From positions 3,720,001-3,784,000 of the forward strand of contig OZ004581.1 of the NCBI GenBank assembly GCA_963924555.1: a DNA stretch of 64,000 nt, written 5' to 3'. Source of the DNA: Crambe crambe (taxonomy: Eukaryota; Porifera; Demospongiae; Poecilosclerida; Crambeidae). Below the pieces are notes generated by a model. That model searched no databases. It was not told the origin of the DNA and worked only from the letters and a program-made list of their open reading frames with translations. Shown here in pieces: positions 23,575-34,539 of the stretch (its first letter is position 1; each line of letters begins with the position of its first letter). The position numbers and the translations under genes were made by a program.

Positions 23575-24840
23575 GGTGCATGGGAGCTTATTAGAGGGGT
23601 GTGGCCTTTATATTGAGCTGTGGGGATGGGTGTGGCTGCTTTTAATGTCCTCAGTGAAGCCGTAGGATGGGTGCGGCCATTCAATTGCCCTTGATAAAGC
23701 CACAGGACTGTCTGATTGCTCCTACGAAGTTGTAGGATGGGTGTGGCTGTTTAATGAAGTGGGTGTGGTTGTCTATTTGCTCTTAATGAAGCCATAGAGT
23801 GGGTGTGGCTGTTTAATCGCCCTGCATGACTGTTTAATTGCCCTTAAACAGACACACCCACTCAATTAAGGAGCAATTAAACAGTCATGCGGCTTCATTA
23901 AGGGCGATTAAACAGCCACACCCACCCTGTGGCTTCATTAAGCTTAAGGGCGATTAAATGACCACACCCACCCTGTGGCTTAATTAAGGAGCAATTAAAC
24001 AGTCATTCAGCTTCAGGGCGATTAAACAGCCACACCCACCCTGTGGCTTCATTAAGGGCGATTAAATGGCCACACCCACCCTGTGGCTTCATTAAGGGCG
24101 ATTAAATGGCCACACCCACCCTGTGGCTTAATTAAGGAGCAATTAAACAGTCATTCAGCTTCATTAAACAGCCACACCCACCCTGTGGCTTAATTAAGGA
24201 GCAATTAAACAGTCATGCGGCTTCATTAAGGGCAATTAAACAACCACACCCAGTCTGTGGCTTCATTAAGGACGATTAAACAGTCACACCCAGTCTGTGG
24301 CTTCATTAAGGGCGATTAAACAGCCACACCCAGTCTGTGGCTTCATTAAGGGCGATTAAACGGCCACACCCACCCTGTGGCTTCATTAAGGGCAATTAAA
24401 CGGCTGCACCCACCCTATGGTTTAATTAAGGAGCAATTAAACAGTCATGCAGCTTCATTAAGGGACGTAAATGGCCACACCCACCCTGTGGCTTCATTAA
24501 TGAAGCTGCATGACTGTTTAATTGCCCTTAATGACGCCAGAGAGTGGGTGTGACTGCTTAATGAACCCACAGGGTGGGTGTGGCTATTTACGTCCCTTAA
24601 TGAAGCCGCATGACTGCCTTGATGAAGTCACAGGGTGGCTTTGGCCCTTAATGAAGCCGCAAGGTGGGTATTTCTGTTTAATTGCCCTTAATTACCCTTA
24701 ATGAAGTCATAGAACTGTTTAAATTCAGCCATAAGATGGGTGTGGCTGTTTGCTGTTTTTTGGCCTTAATTAAGCTGGAAAAGGGGTGTGGCTTTCTGCA
24801 GTACAAAGGGTTGTCCTTCATTAAGGGGTGTGGCTGTCTT
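23575..24840. repeat. Minisatellite with inverted blocks inside the piggyBac intron
   Basis: Units of about 35-41 bp, core GGCTTCATTAAGGGCGATTA plus CAGCCACACCCACCC. About 23575-23850 reads in one orientation, 23850-24500 in the opposite and 24500-24840 in the first again, so the block could fold into long stems. Units in the middle block are most alike; the flanks are degenerate. Confidence 0.9.
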
Positions 24841-25117
24841 ATGAAACCATACAGCTATAGGGGAGGGGCATAGAGGGGTGTGGTATTATCATGTGATATT
24901 TTTTTGTAGAACTTTCTAGTGATGATGACAACAGTTTGGAAGAAGAAGAAGAAGAAGAAGATGATGATGATGATGATGAAGAAGAAGAAGAAGAAGAAGA
25001 CCTAGATGGTGCACTACCTACCCCCAAGCGTCGGCGGTTAGCTAGTGTCATTGGACTTGGCCTGTCTCTCACCTCTGGTCGTTATCCTAAGTATAGGTAT
25101 TGTGGTGTTATTGGCCC

Positions 25118-26223
25118 CATAGATATGAGGTTTTACGGGATTGGAAACGCCCAATGAACTGCACAACCAAGGCGCGTTGACAGATGCGCACGCGCATGCA
25201 GCATTAATTATATTAATCGTTGTGAAAAGAGATCAATATTCACTCCTTTCAAGGCAGCTAAAGTGATATTTTGCCCCTACAGCTCACAGAATAGTACAAG
25301 TAAGCTAAGGGGAAGGTATTGAAGAAGTGAAGAGTCAATGAGTTGAAGTTGGAGAGTCTGAGGAAGGAAGTTATTAATTATTCATAACTTTTTTTCTTGT
25401 AATTATAACTATGAGTACCTATCATTGCTCATTATACATTAATTTTATGTGATTGATTTGAAAGAAAGGTCAGAATGACTTTTGGTATTAAAATTAGACA
25501 TAAATTCATTATTATTATAGCTAGATAATTTTGCCCCAAAGTTATCCGCCAGTTTCTGCTCAGTTCTCCCTCATCAGCATTATTGCAATACTTCCAGCTT
25601 TTGGCTGTTGGGTTTTGACACCATCCACCTTAAGAATTCGGCTCAGTCAGCTGTCCTGTGGACCCTATGGATATTAGGGGGGAAATATAGTAAGCTTGCC
25701 ATCTCCATAGGATGACTATTGTATAGAAAACGAATGCACCAATTCCATTTACTGTTCTATCCTTTCCCTGAAATAACTAATACAGTTGCAATATTGTTAA
25801 TCTATTTCTTGGGAGAGGGATTACAGTTTTAACACCACTTGCAAATGCTAGAGACAATATATGTCAGCTAATACAAAAACTAACATTACTATTCCATGTA
25901 GCTAAAGTTTACATGCCTTTTGATCAGAAAATGGGCAACAGCAATTGATTCCATCAAGCGTGAGAGGGATTACAGTCCCATTAACCACTACAGTAGTATT
26001 TGTAGGAATAAACTTGAAAATCTGAGCTAAAATTTATTTCATACAGTAAATCTATGACCTAGTGTATTATAGTATCATTGGCATAAGTCTTACCTCACGG
26101 ATCTTGTCAGAACAGCAACTTTGACAAAGTGCTATGTCATTCAGCTGTCAACGCACCTCGGTTGTTAGTTGCTAACGAGAGCACGTGATCCGTTTCCAAT
26201 CCCGTAAACCTCTTATATCTATG
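25118..26223. mobile_element. 1106-bp TIR element inserted in the piggyBac exon, 7-bp TSD
   Basis: Termini CATAGATAT and GGATTGGAAAC are inverted at the two ends over about 30 bp. Exact direct repeats TTGGCCC flank it (25111-25117 and 26224-26230). Same terminal sequence and TSD length as the element at 3859-5352. There is no transposase frame inside. Confidence 0.92.
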
Positions 26224-27657
26224 TTGGCCCTTATCAGCATCTGGACCCTGCAGAGCATACCCCATTAGATTATTTGAGTTTATTGTGGCCAGATTCCTTG
26301 AATGATTTGATTGTGACAGAGAGCAATAGGTATGCCGGGAGGAAGAATCGGTCAGGATGGGTTGATATTACTAAGAGTGAATTCTTGGGTTCAACTAGTG
26401 ATGGGGATACACCGCCTGCCCAGAATTAATGATGCATGGAGTAAGGATAAGTTATTGGGAGTAGAGGGAATCCAGAGGTGTATATCTAGGACTAGATTCT
26501 GGGATATTAGGTCCAATTTGCATTTGGTAGATGATGCGGCCCTTCCTCCTGGTGGTAGCAGCCTGACCCGTAAAATTAAGCCACTGTTAGATACACTTGG
26601 TGATAAATTTTTCTTGAATTATAGTCCTGGCCAAGAGCTGGCGGTTGATGAAGCCATGATTAAGTATAAGGGTCGTGCGAAGGGTAAAGTGGTGATGCCC
26701 AAGAAGCCAATAAAGAAGGGTTTTAAGATTTGGTGTTGTTGTTGTTCCTGTTGTGGATACCTCTGCACTTTTCAAGTGTATGAGGGAAAGCCTATCAACC
26801 TGGTAACTGGCGAGCGGGAAGCAGAGAAGGGTATGGTTATGAGAGTGGTCACAGATCTCCTTAGACCCTTTGTAGATATGAATCATGTTGTTTATTGTGA
26901 TAACTTTTTTTCCAGTGGGCCTCTTGTGGAATCGTTGGCTAAGGATAAGATTTATTATGTTGGCACCATCAAACAGAGAGCATTAGGATTTCCTGCAAAT
27001 TTGAAGGGTGTTAAGCCTCCTAGGGGAAGCTATGTTGTAGAGAGAGTGGGAGATGTGTGTTACTATGTTTTTAATGATCGTAAGGTGGTGTCCTTTGTGA
27101 GTAATGTGTTTCCTGAGCATATGGAAGATGAAGTGCCACGGGTTCAGAGAGGTGGTAGAATAGGGTATCAGTCAGTCCCCCCACTATTGCCGGCCTATAA
27201 TAAGTACATGGGTGGAGTTGATCGCGTTAGTCAGCTTAGAAAGAGTTATGGTTATGATAAGAAATCTAAGAGGTATTGGTTGCGTGCCTTTTTCCAGTTC
27301 CTTGACTATGCAGTAGATAATGCCTTTATTTTGTACAAGCATAATTGTAAGTATTATAGAGTGAAAGCATGTAAGCTGCTGGATTTTAGATTGGATTTGG
27401 TTCGCCTTCTGTTAAAGGATAAGAGGTATAGGGAAAGGTCTCCTTCTAGTAGTAGTAGTAGTGGTGGTGCAATGGATGATGTCAGTGTTGAATGTAGTCT
27501 GGTTAAGTCCACTGACGCTGGCTTGCCGCGGGGTAGGTGTGAACAGTGCTTAATCAAGAGGGCGAAACGAGTTCGATTTACATCCTACGCCTGTTCCATC
27601 TGCAGGAAACGACTGTGTAAAATTCCTTGCTTTAGAGACTTTCATAGATTACAATAA

Positions 27658-28832
27658 TTATCATTATTAGCTGTTTCTGATCACCACCATAATCATAATC
27701 ACAATAATTATCATGATAATAATCCTATTAAATACTTATATGAATGAGATGAAGAGTGACTGTAGGGGAGTGTGGTGATGTCATCTGAGGTGTATGAGGC
27801 AGTTCACATGAGGGTATATAGGTTATCTCAGTAGGTAGTTATCTCAGTGAGTATTATAAGAGCAGGTACGGTGTGCAGCTAGTGTGACTAGGATGCACAG
27901 AACTGATCAGATGAAGAGAATGTGATGGAACAGTGGGTTGGGTGACGTGTTGGGTGTATTAGTGGTATAGTATGAGGGAGTTCACATGTGGATCTAATGA
28001 GGGTATTATAGTAGTTATCTCAGTTAGATGAAGGAGCTGAGGGGATATCAGGGGCGCCGGAACCGGCCCGGCAGACCCGGCAGCTGCCGGACCAATATTG
28101 AAAAGTTACTAAAGCCTAAAGTAATCTTATAATGTTGTAAACCTGAGCTAAGTCGCAGTGTCGCAGCTTTCTAGTTCTACAGTGCTTCAGAGCGATCTCT
28201 AATTAACGCACACCAACTCGCTGCCGCGCCCATAATGATTGAAGGCTGAAAAGAGATTTAGCAAAGAAAAAAGGACAGTGGATTTAGCTAGCTAGATAAC
28301 TGAAAAATAAAAGCTTAGTTAAGCAGGCAAAATCATGCTTCTTAGGCCATAGCTACAGTGGAACAATTGAACCATTTTATGACTCTATAAAAAAGCAGAG
28401 AAGTTAGACTTTAATGTAGAGTGGGGATGAGCACCGAATGAGAAGTCAGCATTGCAAAAAAAAAAAAAAAAAAAAATTGTATTCAGGCTTCAAATAATAT
28501 GGCTTGCAATAAAATCTCTAGCTAATTCATGCATGGTTTTTGCCTGACCAATGAAAATTTGCTTCCTCCACCTCTGGATATAGTAGTTATCGAAGGAGCT
28601 GAGCTCAAGATCAATAGGTCAACCTTATGTCAGTGGAATGTTAAGCATAATAAAATCTCCAAATAACGCACACTGTCTTTTCTAAATGACGCACACTTAC
28701 GCGAATGTACCAGGAACCATTTGGGGTAATGACCTGACAACCGCAGAGCTTATAAACTGTCAATTTTGAACAGCTGCTGCACGTGAGCTATGTGCTAAAT
28801 AACCACAGACAGAGCCTAGCAACAGCAAGACA
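27658..28832. other. Downstream of piggyBac; no gene seen
   Basis: AT-rich, with a GC-rich patch at 28048-28095 (GGCGCCGGAACCGGCCCGG) that resembles the start of a dispersed repeat, and a poly-A run at 28456-28476. Confidence 0.5.
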
Positions 28833-28985
28833 AAACCTTGTACTGCAGATTTCACTTGCGTTTGAAAATTGCGTGGGCTACTGCGCATGTTTTGTATTGC
28901 AATTTTATACAGTGGTAATGAGGGTCAAAGGTCATACGCAAAACTCAATGTTCAAACGGAAGTGAAATTTGCAGTACAAGTTTCG
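28833..28985. repeat. Short inverted-repeat element
   Basis: The arms AAACCTTGTACTGCAGATTT and AAATTTGCAGTACAAGTTT are inverted over about 35 bp at the two ends. No target duplication was identified. Confidence 0.6.
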
Positions 28986-29226
28986 AATATTTTTACCTGC
29001 TACGTGTTATGTACGCGCGTGCGCAATGCGTACAGTGCAGCTGTCATGTCTCTCTGCTCTATTGTTATTTTAGCTCTAAACCACACTGTCACTGACAGTT
29101 CCCTCCTCTTCTATAGAAGCAGCGAATTCGAAAGTTTCTACCACGCTAAAGCAGGGATCTACCAGAGGGCCATACTCTAGGTTTTCTTGGCTGAATTGCA
29201 AGAAAAGCAGCAGAATATGGCCCACG

Positions 29227-29412
29227 ATGCTAGCTACAGGCCACAGCAAACGGGTCATAACTAGCTATTTCCTGGTTCTTTTCTGCACAGCAGTTCTTCC
29301 CCCAACACTGGGAGTCCAGAGTCCAAATACTTTTTTGATAGCCACGAACGATCGACTCCACACTAAAAGCAACCATTGCGTTAGTGCTGGCAGCTGCAAA
29401 AATGTGCGTACG
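29227..29412 (+). CDS. Possible first exon with signal peptide, unknown gene
   Basis: An ATG at 29227 opens a frame with a basic stretch (HSKR), a hydrophobic core (TSYFLVLFCTAVLPPTLG) and then a polar, cysteine-containing segment ending near CVSAGSCKN at 29402. A possible donor GTGCGT follows at 29404. This is what a signal-peptide exon looks like, but no partner exon could be joined with certainty. A terminal membrane exon lies 0.7 kb downstream at 30102; the phase at this donor does not match it directly, so at least one intermediate exon would be needed. Not recognised as a family. The frame could be chance. Confidence 0.3.
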
Positions 29413-29424
29413 CTATATTCATTT

Positions 29425-29469
29425 TAGTCTGGCGTCGCCAGCCCAGGCTGGGCTGGCGACGCCAGACTA
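29425..29469. mobile_element. 45-bp perfect palindrome with 9-bp target duplication
   Basis: Twenty-two bases starting TAGTCTGGCGTCGCC are followed by one central base and their exact reverse complement. The palindrome is bounded by TATTCATTT on both sides (29416-29424 and 29470-29478). Ends match the 117-bp element at 33136-33252 and resemble the longer TAGTCT elements. Confidence 0.88.
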
Positions 29470-29503
29470 TATTCATTTTAGGCGGAGTTTATAATTTTAA
29501 TGA

Positions 29504-29583
29504 TCCTCGAAAATTATTCCGTGAAATAATTTCGAAATAGCTATCCTCGAAATATTAGTGCCTCGAAAATAGCGCTATACGGT
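29504..29583. repeat. CCTCGAAAAT repeat, inverted copy of 22762-22815
   Basis: TATTTCGTG/TTCGAGG-type blocks end in GTGCCTCGAAAATAGCGCTA, the complement of sequence left of the piggyBac gene. Confidence 0.65.
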
Positions 29584-29889
29584 AGTCATTACACAAGATT
29601 ATGATACATTAAATAGAGGCATTCATTGTTCATAGCAGGTCCCTGTCTTTATCCTAGCTAGTCCCACACTGCCTCTCACGCTCAACCAGCTGCTCTGGGG
29701 TTGGAGTACTAAGGTCCAAGGACATTGTCACAATAGGGATATCTATAGTCCTAGTACACACACACACACAATCAGAGAGCACTCTCTAGAGCAGCTGCAT
29801 GGGGAGGGATCACATGCTTTTGTATGTCTAAAGTTGTACTAAAAAGTCTCAAAAAATTATTCTGAATATTTTTAAAAAGCAAGTAGGGA

Positions 29890-30060
29890 TAGCTAACATG
29901 TATGGTTCAAAAAATTTCAGCAACAAGAGAGTCAAGTAACCCCTTACCCGTACCCAGCACCAAATTCTCAAGAACTACATTAATATTACCAAACTACATC
30001 CTACTTCATGGCCCATCATGTGAGTGAAGTAGGAATAGTTAGCATGTAGTTTGGTAATTA
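29890..30060. repeat. MITE family D, copy 2
   Basis: It begins with the family sequence TTCAGCAACAAGAGAGTCAA and has inverted ACCAAACTACAT..ATGTAGTTTGGTAAT arms. Confidence 0.65.
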
Positions 30061-30101
30061 TAACTGGTGTGAAATATGTTGGCATACATCTTGACTTTTA
30101 G

Positions 30102-30310
30102 GTAGCAGAAAGCACCAAATGTTATGGGGTTATAAACCCAAATTTGCTGACAATGTCACAGATTTGGTTGAGAGCCATTATTATTTATCTTCTAGCTGTG
30201 AGTTGTGGTACTTGGTTGTCACATCAGTAGTTGGAATTCTTGGAACTATTTTTTTCTCTGTTGGTGCTTTGAGGTACAAGAATAGAAAGCAATCCATTTT
30301 CACAGGCTGA
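30102..30310 (+). CDS. Possible last exon of a membrane protein, unknown gene
   Basis: After the acceptor TTGACTTTTAG (30091-30101) the phase-1 frame reads 69 residues to TGA at 30308-30310. It has one possible N-glycosylation site (NVTD), a hydrophobic segment (LWYLVVTSVVGILGTIFFSV) and a short basic tail (RYKNRKQS). This fits the C-terminal exon of a single-pass receptor with a short cytoplasmic tail, like the last exons of the 2A gene at 49.5 kb though not similar in sequence. Upstream exons were not identified. It could be an orphan exon left after repeat insertion. Confidence 0.4.
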
Positions 30311-30753
30311 TATTGAGGACATCGTAACTAGGAATATCGAACATGTGACACTTTCACTTTCATGTGTGTTTATTGTCATTTTCTGCATGGCACAGGAATG
30401 TAATTCGGACCTTTGTTATTTACTTGCATTGTTTTCTAGAATCAAGCTGGAAGTGAAAGTCTCTTGAATAATGCAGAACAATAAAATGTTGCTGCACTAG
30501 TGAATAGAAACATTACAACTGACATTCAGGACAATACTATTTCCAGAGAATATATAGATATGTGTATAACTAGTAAATACACCTACATACCTCAAAACAG
30601 CATCCAGCTTGGTCTCGTCACATGCATGTGATTACCACACACTAGCTGCTAGTAATATTCACACAGGACATGTGGTATTGCTTTACTTCGTATAGATAGG
30701 ACCTGATAGTTAACTCGATGCATATACAAAAAAAAAGGAACACTTCTCCAAAT

Positions 30754-30958
30754 ACCTTAGCACTCATCCACAAAGTTCTAATATTGGGGTCACAAAATAA
30801 GTCAAGTGATCTCTGGAAGTAAGCATCAGATGCTTGTACCATAGCATCTACGTAATATCTAACCAGTTCATTTGCATAACTGCTGTTGCACATCACTGCT
30901 CCTAGCAGCTCTGGAGTTATAGTTCCATAGCAACCATGCATGTGTGTGAGGAGCTTTA
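30754..30958 (-). CDS. Possible exon on the minus strand, unrecognised protein
   Basis: On the minus strand the frame reads about 68 residues (..ELLGAVMCNSSYANELVR..LDLFCDPNIRTLWMSAK) with balanced composition, unlike the surrounding repeats, and ends at GTATTTG (30753). A possible acceptor TTTAAAG lies at about 30959. The segment looks helical and soluble. I do not recognise the family. No neighbouring exon was joined, and the sequence just upstream recurs at 54690-54730, so it may be a duplicated fragment. Confidence 0.35.
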
Positions 30959-32285
30959 AATCAAGAGCTCCCTAGTGTAATCAAGATCATTTATGTAGGT
31001 CACCATTTTGATGACCCTAACCTCATTCAACATGGCATCCCAGTAGTGTGATGTGCGGTTTGTGGGTGAAAAAAAAGGCTGGGAGCTTCCATGAGCCCCA
31101 TTGATTTTTCACTCCATTTAGACTTTTCCATTGCTAGTCTATAGTGGCAAAAAAATCTACCCTACATAATTATGATGTTCCTCTAGTTTATATTATCTAT
31201 AGGTAGCTACTACCTTAAAACACAAGTTGTCAAAAGAGTATCAGTGCACAAACATTTTAATTTTAGAGCTATAACACAAGGTTGAATGGGGTGTAACAAA
31301 GATTATGCAGTCCAATTAATTTAGAGACATCTACCGTAAAGTGGACAAAGGTCATACAACCTTTTTGTCTTTGTCCAAGGTGGAATTCCTAGATGAAATC
31401 TTGTAGGGAGCCTCACCTAGCTAGATAGCTATTTTGTGGTAGAAGTATCCAATTGTGGACCAAGATGTAGCACAGCTAGAGTTTCACCACACTTCTTCCA
31501 CACTTCTTCCAAGGTGATTTTCATAGCTAGACTGGAGAAAACCACCAATCTCTTTCTTGCATCCATGCAGTACGTGACAATTCTTTATTTCATTATTCAC
31601 TGAGGGGGGACATTATTCACCAGTGAATTATGTCTTAGGGGAAGACATTATTCAGGGGAAGATCATAATTATTATGCAGGTTAGCTAATTTCACCACTAT
31701 AGAAATGGATAAGTCTACTGACCAATATCTAGAGTTAGAAAGGCTTCAAATATAGCACTAAAGCTAGCTAGTCAGCCATGAAAGCTTTGTGCACAGAGAA
31801 TCCAGCAGCAGAGTTGTGTGGAAAATCCAAATCACCAACTATATAAGGTAGGTTTTCCAGCTTATAAACTAAGCTATATGCTACCTTCCGTACCTTGTTG
31901 CTCTTCCCTAGGCTTCAGTTGGTGTTCTTCATATAGTGTGTTCATAGCAGCTTCTCTCTAGCTCTAGATGGAAACCCCACCACACTCCTCCCTTGCCATA
32001 TCATGAATGTTACAACGACAACCTTCACTGAAAATTTCATGATTCAAGATTTAGGTAGGCTATAAGTTTAGGATTGAGTTAAGGGAGCTGATGAACAAGG
32101 GTCTTAATCAGGCATTCAAGTAATTTCACATAACATGATGCAGCCACCTCTAGTGAATGGGTCTTTTTTTTCCAAGGGCCAACTGCATAGCTACCAAGTA
32201 GAAAATTATATAAACAAACAAGAATAGTGACCTTCATCTGTTACCCTGTATCCTATATGCCACTCTTATTCCAATTGCAGCTGTT

Positions 32286-32286
<1 letters not shown>
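30959..32286. other. No gene seen
   Basis: AT-rich. 30960-31010 recurs near 54700-54760. 31770-31990 is related to intron sequence at 10490-10560 and 12290-12340. Confidence 0.4.

Positions 32287-32349
<63 letters not shown>
32287..32349. repeat. (CT)n microsatellite
   Basis: About 31 uninterrupted CT units. Confidence 0.97.
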
Positions 32350-32353
<4 letters not shown>

Positions 32354-32502
32354 CATTACAAAAAATGCTCTAGCTGATTTGCTTAATTTCTTGATACATT
32401 GACATAATAATAATATGGTCATTGTTTTTAACCAACACCTATAACAAAAATAATGTCTCAACCCATCTTGCCAGTTAGAAGACAATAAAACAACAATAAT
32501 TA

Positions 32503-33070
32503 GTGCACCAGCTTTTTCAAAGGCCACACTTTTACGAGCATATTCAGCATCGGTTCAAAAGAAACACTGGTATGATGTTTACGAAGGTGAACTCGTGGGT
32601 GACAAGAATATGTGCACAAGACCTCAGACTGAGCAGGGAGCCAGAATCTGGAAAACTCATCCAGGTGGAGTGGATGGAAAGTCCAATCAAAACAAGATAG
32701 GGCAGTTTGAACAAAATACCTCAAATTGTAATCCTTTCGGACTGGAGTGGGTTACTGACCGATTAGTGTTCAAAATGCCTTTGCGATAAAGATCCTGTCT
32801 ACTGAGTCCCAGTTTGGCTCACATACAACTTGGGTGAATACCATCAACTCTCTTATGAAAAATATGGCATTAACTGCAGGGTTGGGTGTTACGAACAAGC
32901 AAATTTACAAATCACTTTATAATGTGCAAAGGTTAAAAAAAAGCTGGAGTGAGTGTAGGAGTATCAATTCATGGCCATAACAGGCCACAAAAACCAGCAG
33001 CTTATCAGACCATAGTTAATGACCACCACAAACTCACAAGTAAAATTGAAAATCCTTCCAGCTCCAGCTC
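32503..33070 (+). pseudogene. Second Crypton-type tyrosine recombinase remnant
   Basis: Plus-strand frames give LRLSREPESGKLIQVEW with PIKTR (about 32622-32700), then VNTINSLMKNMALTAGLGVT (about 32850-32910), VQRLKK, and, after a shift, MAITGHKNQQ (about 32972). The order of these blocks is that of the C-terminal half of DUF3504/Crypton tyrosine recombinases, where the motif TGHKN precedes the catalytic tyrosine. The arginine-bearing helix region is mutated and at least two frameshifts occur, so it is inactive. It is on the opposite strand to, and clearly diverged from, the remnant at 5989-6674. A Ser-rich tail (PSSSSSDPSS) follows. I first considered a different transposase family and rejected it. 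Confidence 0.6.
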
Positions 33071-33135
33071 TGATCCCAGTTCATGCACTTCTCTTTCTAG
33101 CACGATCTCTCATCCCAGTCCATGCATTTCCAGCC

Positions 33136-33252
33136 TAGTCTGGCGTCGCCAGCCCAGCTTTTCTTCTCTTTTTTTTTGGGACGGGGAAGAAAAACTTTTC
33201 TTCCCCGTCCCCCCCAAAAAAGAAGAAAAGCTGGGCTGGCGACGCCAGACTA
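33136..33252. mobile_element. 117-bp palindromic element with 9-bp target duplication
   Basis: Each arm begins TAGTCTGGCGTCGCCAGCCC, followed by pyrimidine-rich sequence and its complement, so almost the whole element can form one hairpin. Exact direct repeats TTTCCAGCC flank it (33127-33135 and 33253-33261). Same ends as the 45-bp palindrome at 29425. Confidence 0.92.
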
Positions 33253-33261
33253 TTTCCAGCC

Positions 33262-34539
33262 ATGCATGTGCAAATCCCATTACTAATCAAAGTACTAATC
33301 AAAGTACTAATCAAAGTGGTGCCAGGGGCCAGTATTTAATTTCAGTAACTCTATATGTTGTTCTTTGGCACATCGATACAAATACACTGAACTAGAGTTA
33401 TAATATAATCTGGAGCAATTTTCCGCATTCGATCTTATCCTCTAGCACGTGCACGCGCACGCGCACTTGCAAGAAACATGCCCCGCCCCATCGATTCTTG
33501 CAGTCGTGCACGTGGCAGGTGAAAGTAGAGACAGTCTTGTCCAGGGTGTTGTACGATTGATTGGTCAAAAAGATCTATAAGGCAGAACTAAACCGTTGGA
33601 TTGACAAATTTACTAACTTGCTGGTAAGTGTATTAGACGAATGTAGGGCATTTAGGGCATTGTGCAGATAACTGTATGATGCATGTTCCCTTAGCAGGGA
33701 TAAAAGAGTGAGATGTGTGATTGAAGCTAGTGAGTTGGTGTAGAAAAGTTTCATTGAGATCTAACTATTAATCAGAGAGTGCTAGCAAGTAAGGATGGCA
33801 GGTCAAAGACCGTATAAACTAAAAACTCTTCTTTCTCCTTTAGGCCAAACCAATTAAATTTCCTGTTTCTCATCAGCTCCCTCATTGATTTTTGCCAAAA
33901 TTGAAGAACGCAAACAAAACTTTATCTTTGCTGTGCCAGTCTAATAATAAATAATAGAGAGACTCATTGTGAGTAATTTGTGACAGCTGCTTAAGTTAGG
34001 CAACAAAAAAATGCTCCTTTTAATAGCACACACACTAGTTAGTTAGCAGCTTTATGTAGACCTAGGCTGGCTAGCTATCAAAATAATCTAGCTACATAAC
34101 TCTGTGCAGTTGGAAAGTCCTTGTGTTTTTGTTTTTGTTTTCGCACGCAGCATTGGATATTTCATATTTTTGTGATGAGAAACAGGAAATTTAATTGGTT
34201 TGGCCTTACCCTACTCTACAGGTTCTCAGAAGGCTACAATGAATTATTACATCTACATAAAAGAGAGAAGAATATTCAAAAATCTAAAATTCATTTGCTA
34301 ACAAGAAAAAACTATTTAAAATTGACTTTAGTTGTTCTTTATAATAATAAGGATTTTTTCCTTCTTTATAACTTTATAATTATAGCATCAAAGTGGACAC
34401 AAGGTGAACCCACTAGCCACTGGCTAATGCTAAGGCTGTCTATATGACAACATAATGAATCAAATAAAACAAAACATAATAGCTACTATACACTATTGTG
34501 GTGAACAATTCCAGTTTTAATTGTTTCTTTTAAAAGCCT
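33262..34539. other. Repeat-derived sequence; no gene accepted
   Basis: 33595-33700 recurs at 57655-57750. 33770-34350 recurs in shortened form at 38540-38790. The open frame at 34121-34447 lies within this repeat. Confidence 0.5.

Larger units (their letters stand above)
23295..27657 (+). pseudogene. piggyBac-type transposase gene (two exons, interrupted)
   Basis: Exon 1 (23295-23361, MELCEADRQELG..) joins in phase 1 to exon 2 at 24910 after TTTTTTGTAG. Exon 2 starts with a long Asp/Glu run and a basic PKRRR, as in many piggyBac N-termini. The reading is split by a 1.1-kb insertion (25118-26223); its removal, with one copy of the target duplication, restores the frame. A further one-base shift near 26385-26395 separates the upstream frame from the main frame (26332-27657). 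The main frame has the catalytic aspartates in AVDEAMIKYKGR, YCDNFFSS and YMGGVDRVSQL, and a cysteine-rich C-terminus (CEQC..CSICRKRLC..C). The family cuts and pastes at TTAA. It is probably inactive. The element's outer ends were not found. Confidence 0.85.

Noticed and set aside
23575-24840. CRISPR-like array
   Set aside because: Units are contiguous with no unique spacers of constant length and switch orientation; it is a minisatellite in a eukaryotic intron.
24839-25072. Minus-strand poly-serine frame
   Set aside because: It is the complement of the Asp/Glu run of the piggyBac N-terminus.
32503-32789. CACTA/EnSpm-type transposase
   Set aside because: The later blocks (NSLMKNMALTAG, ITGHKNQQ) fit a tyrosine recombinase much better.
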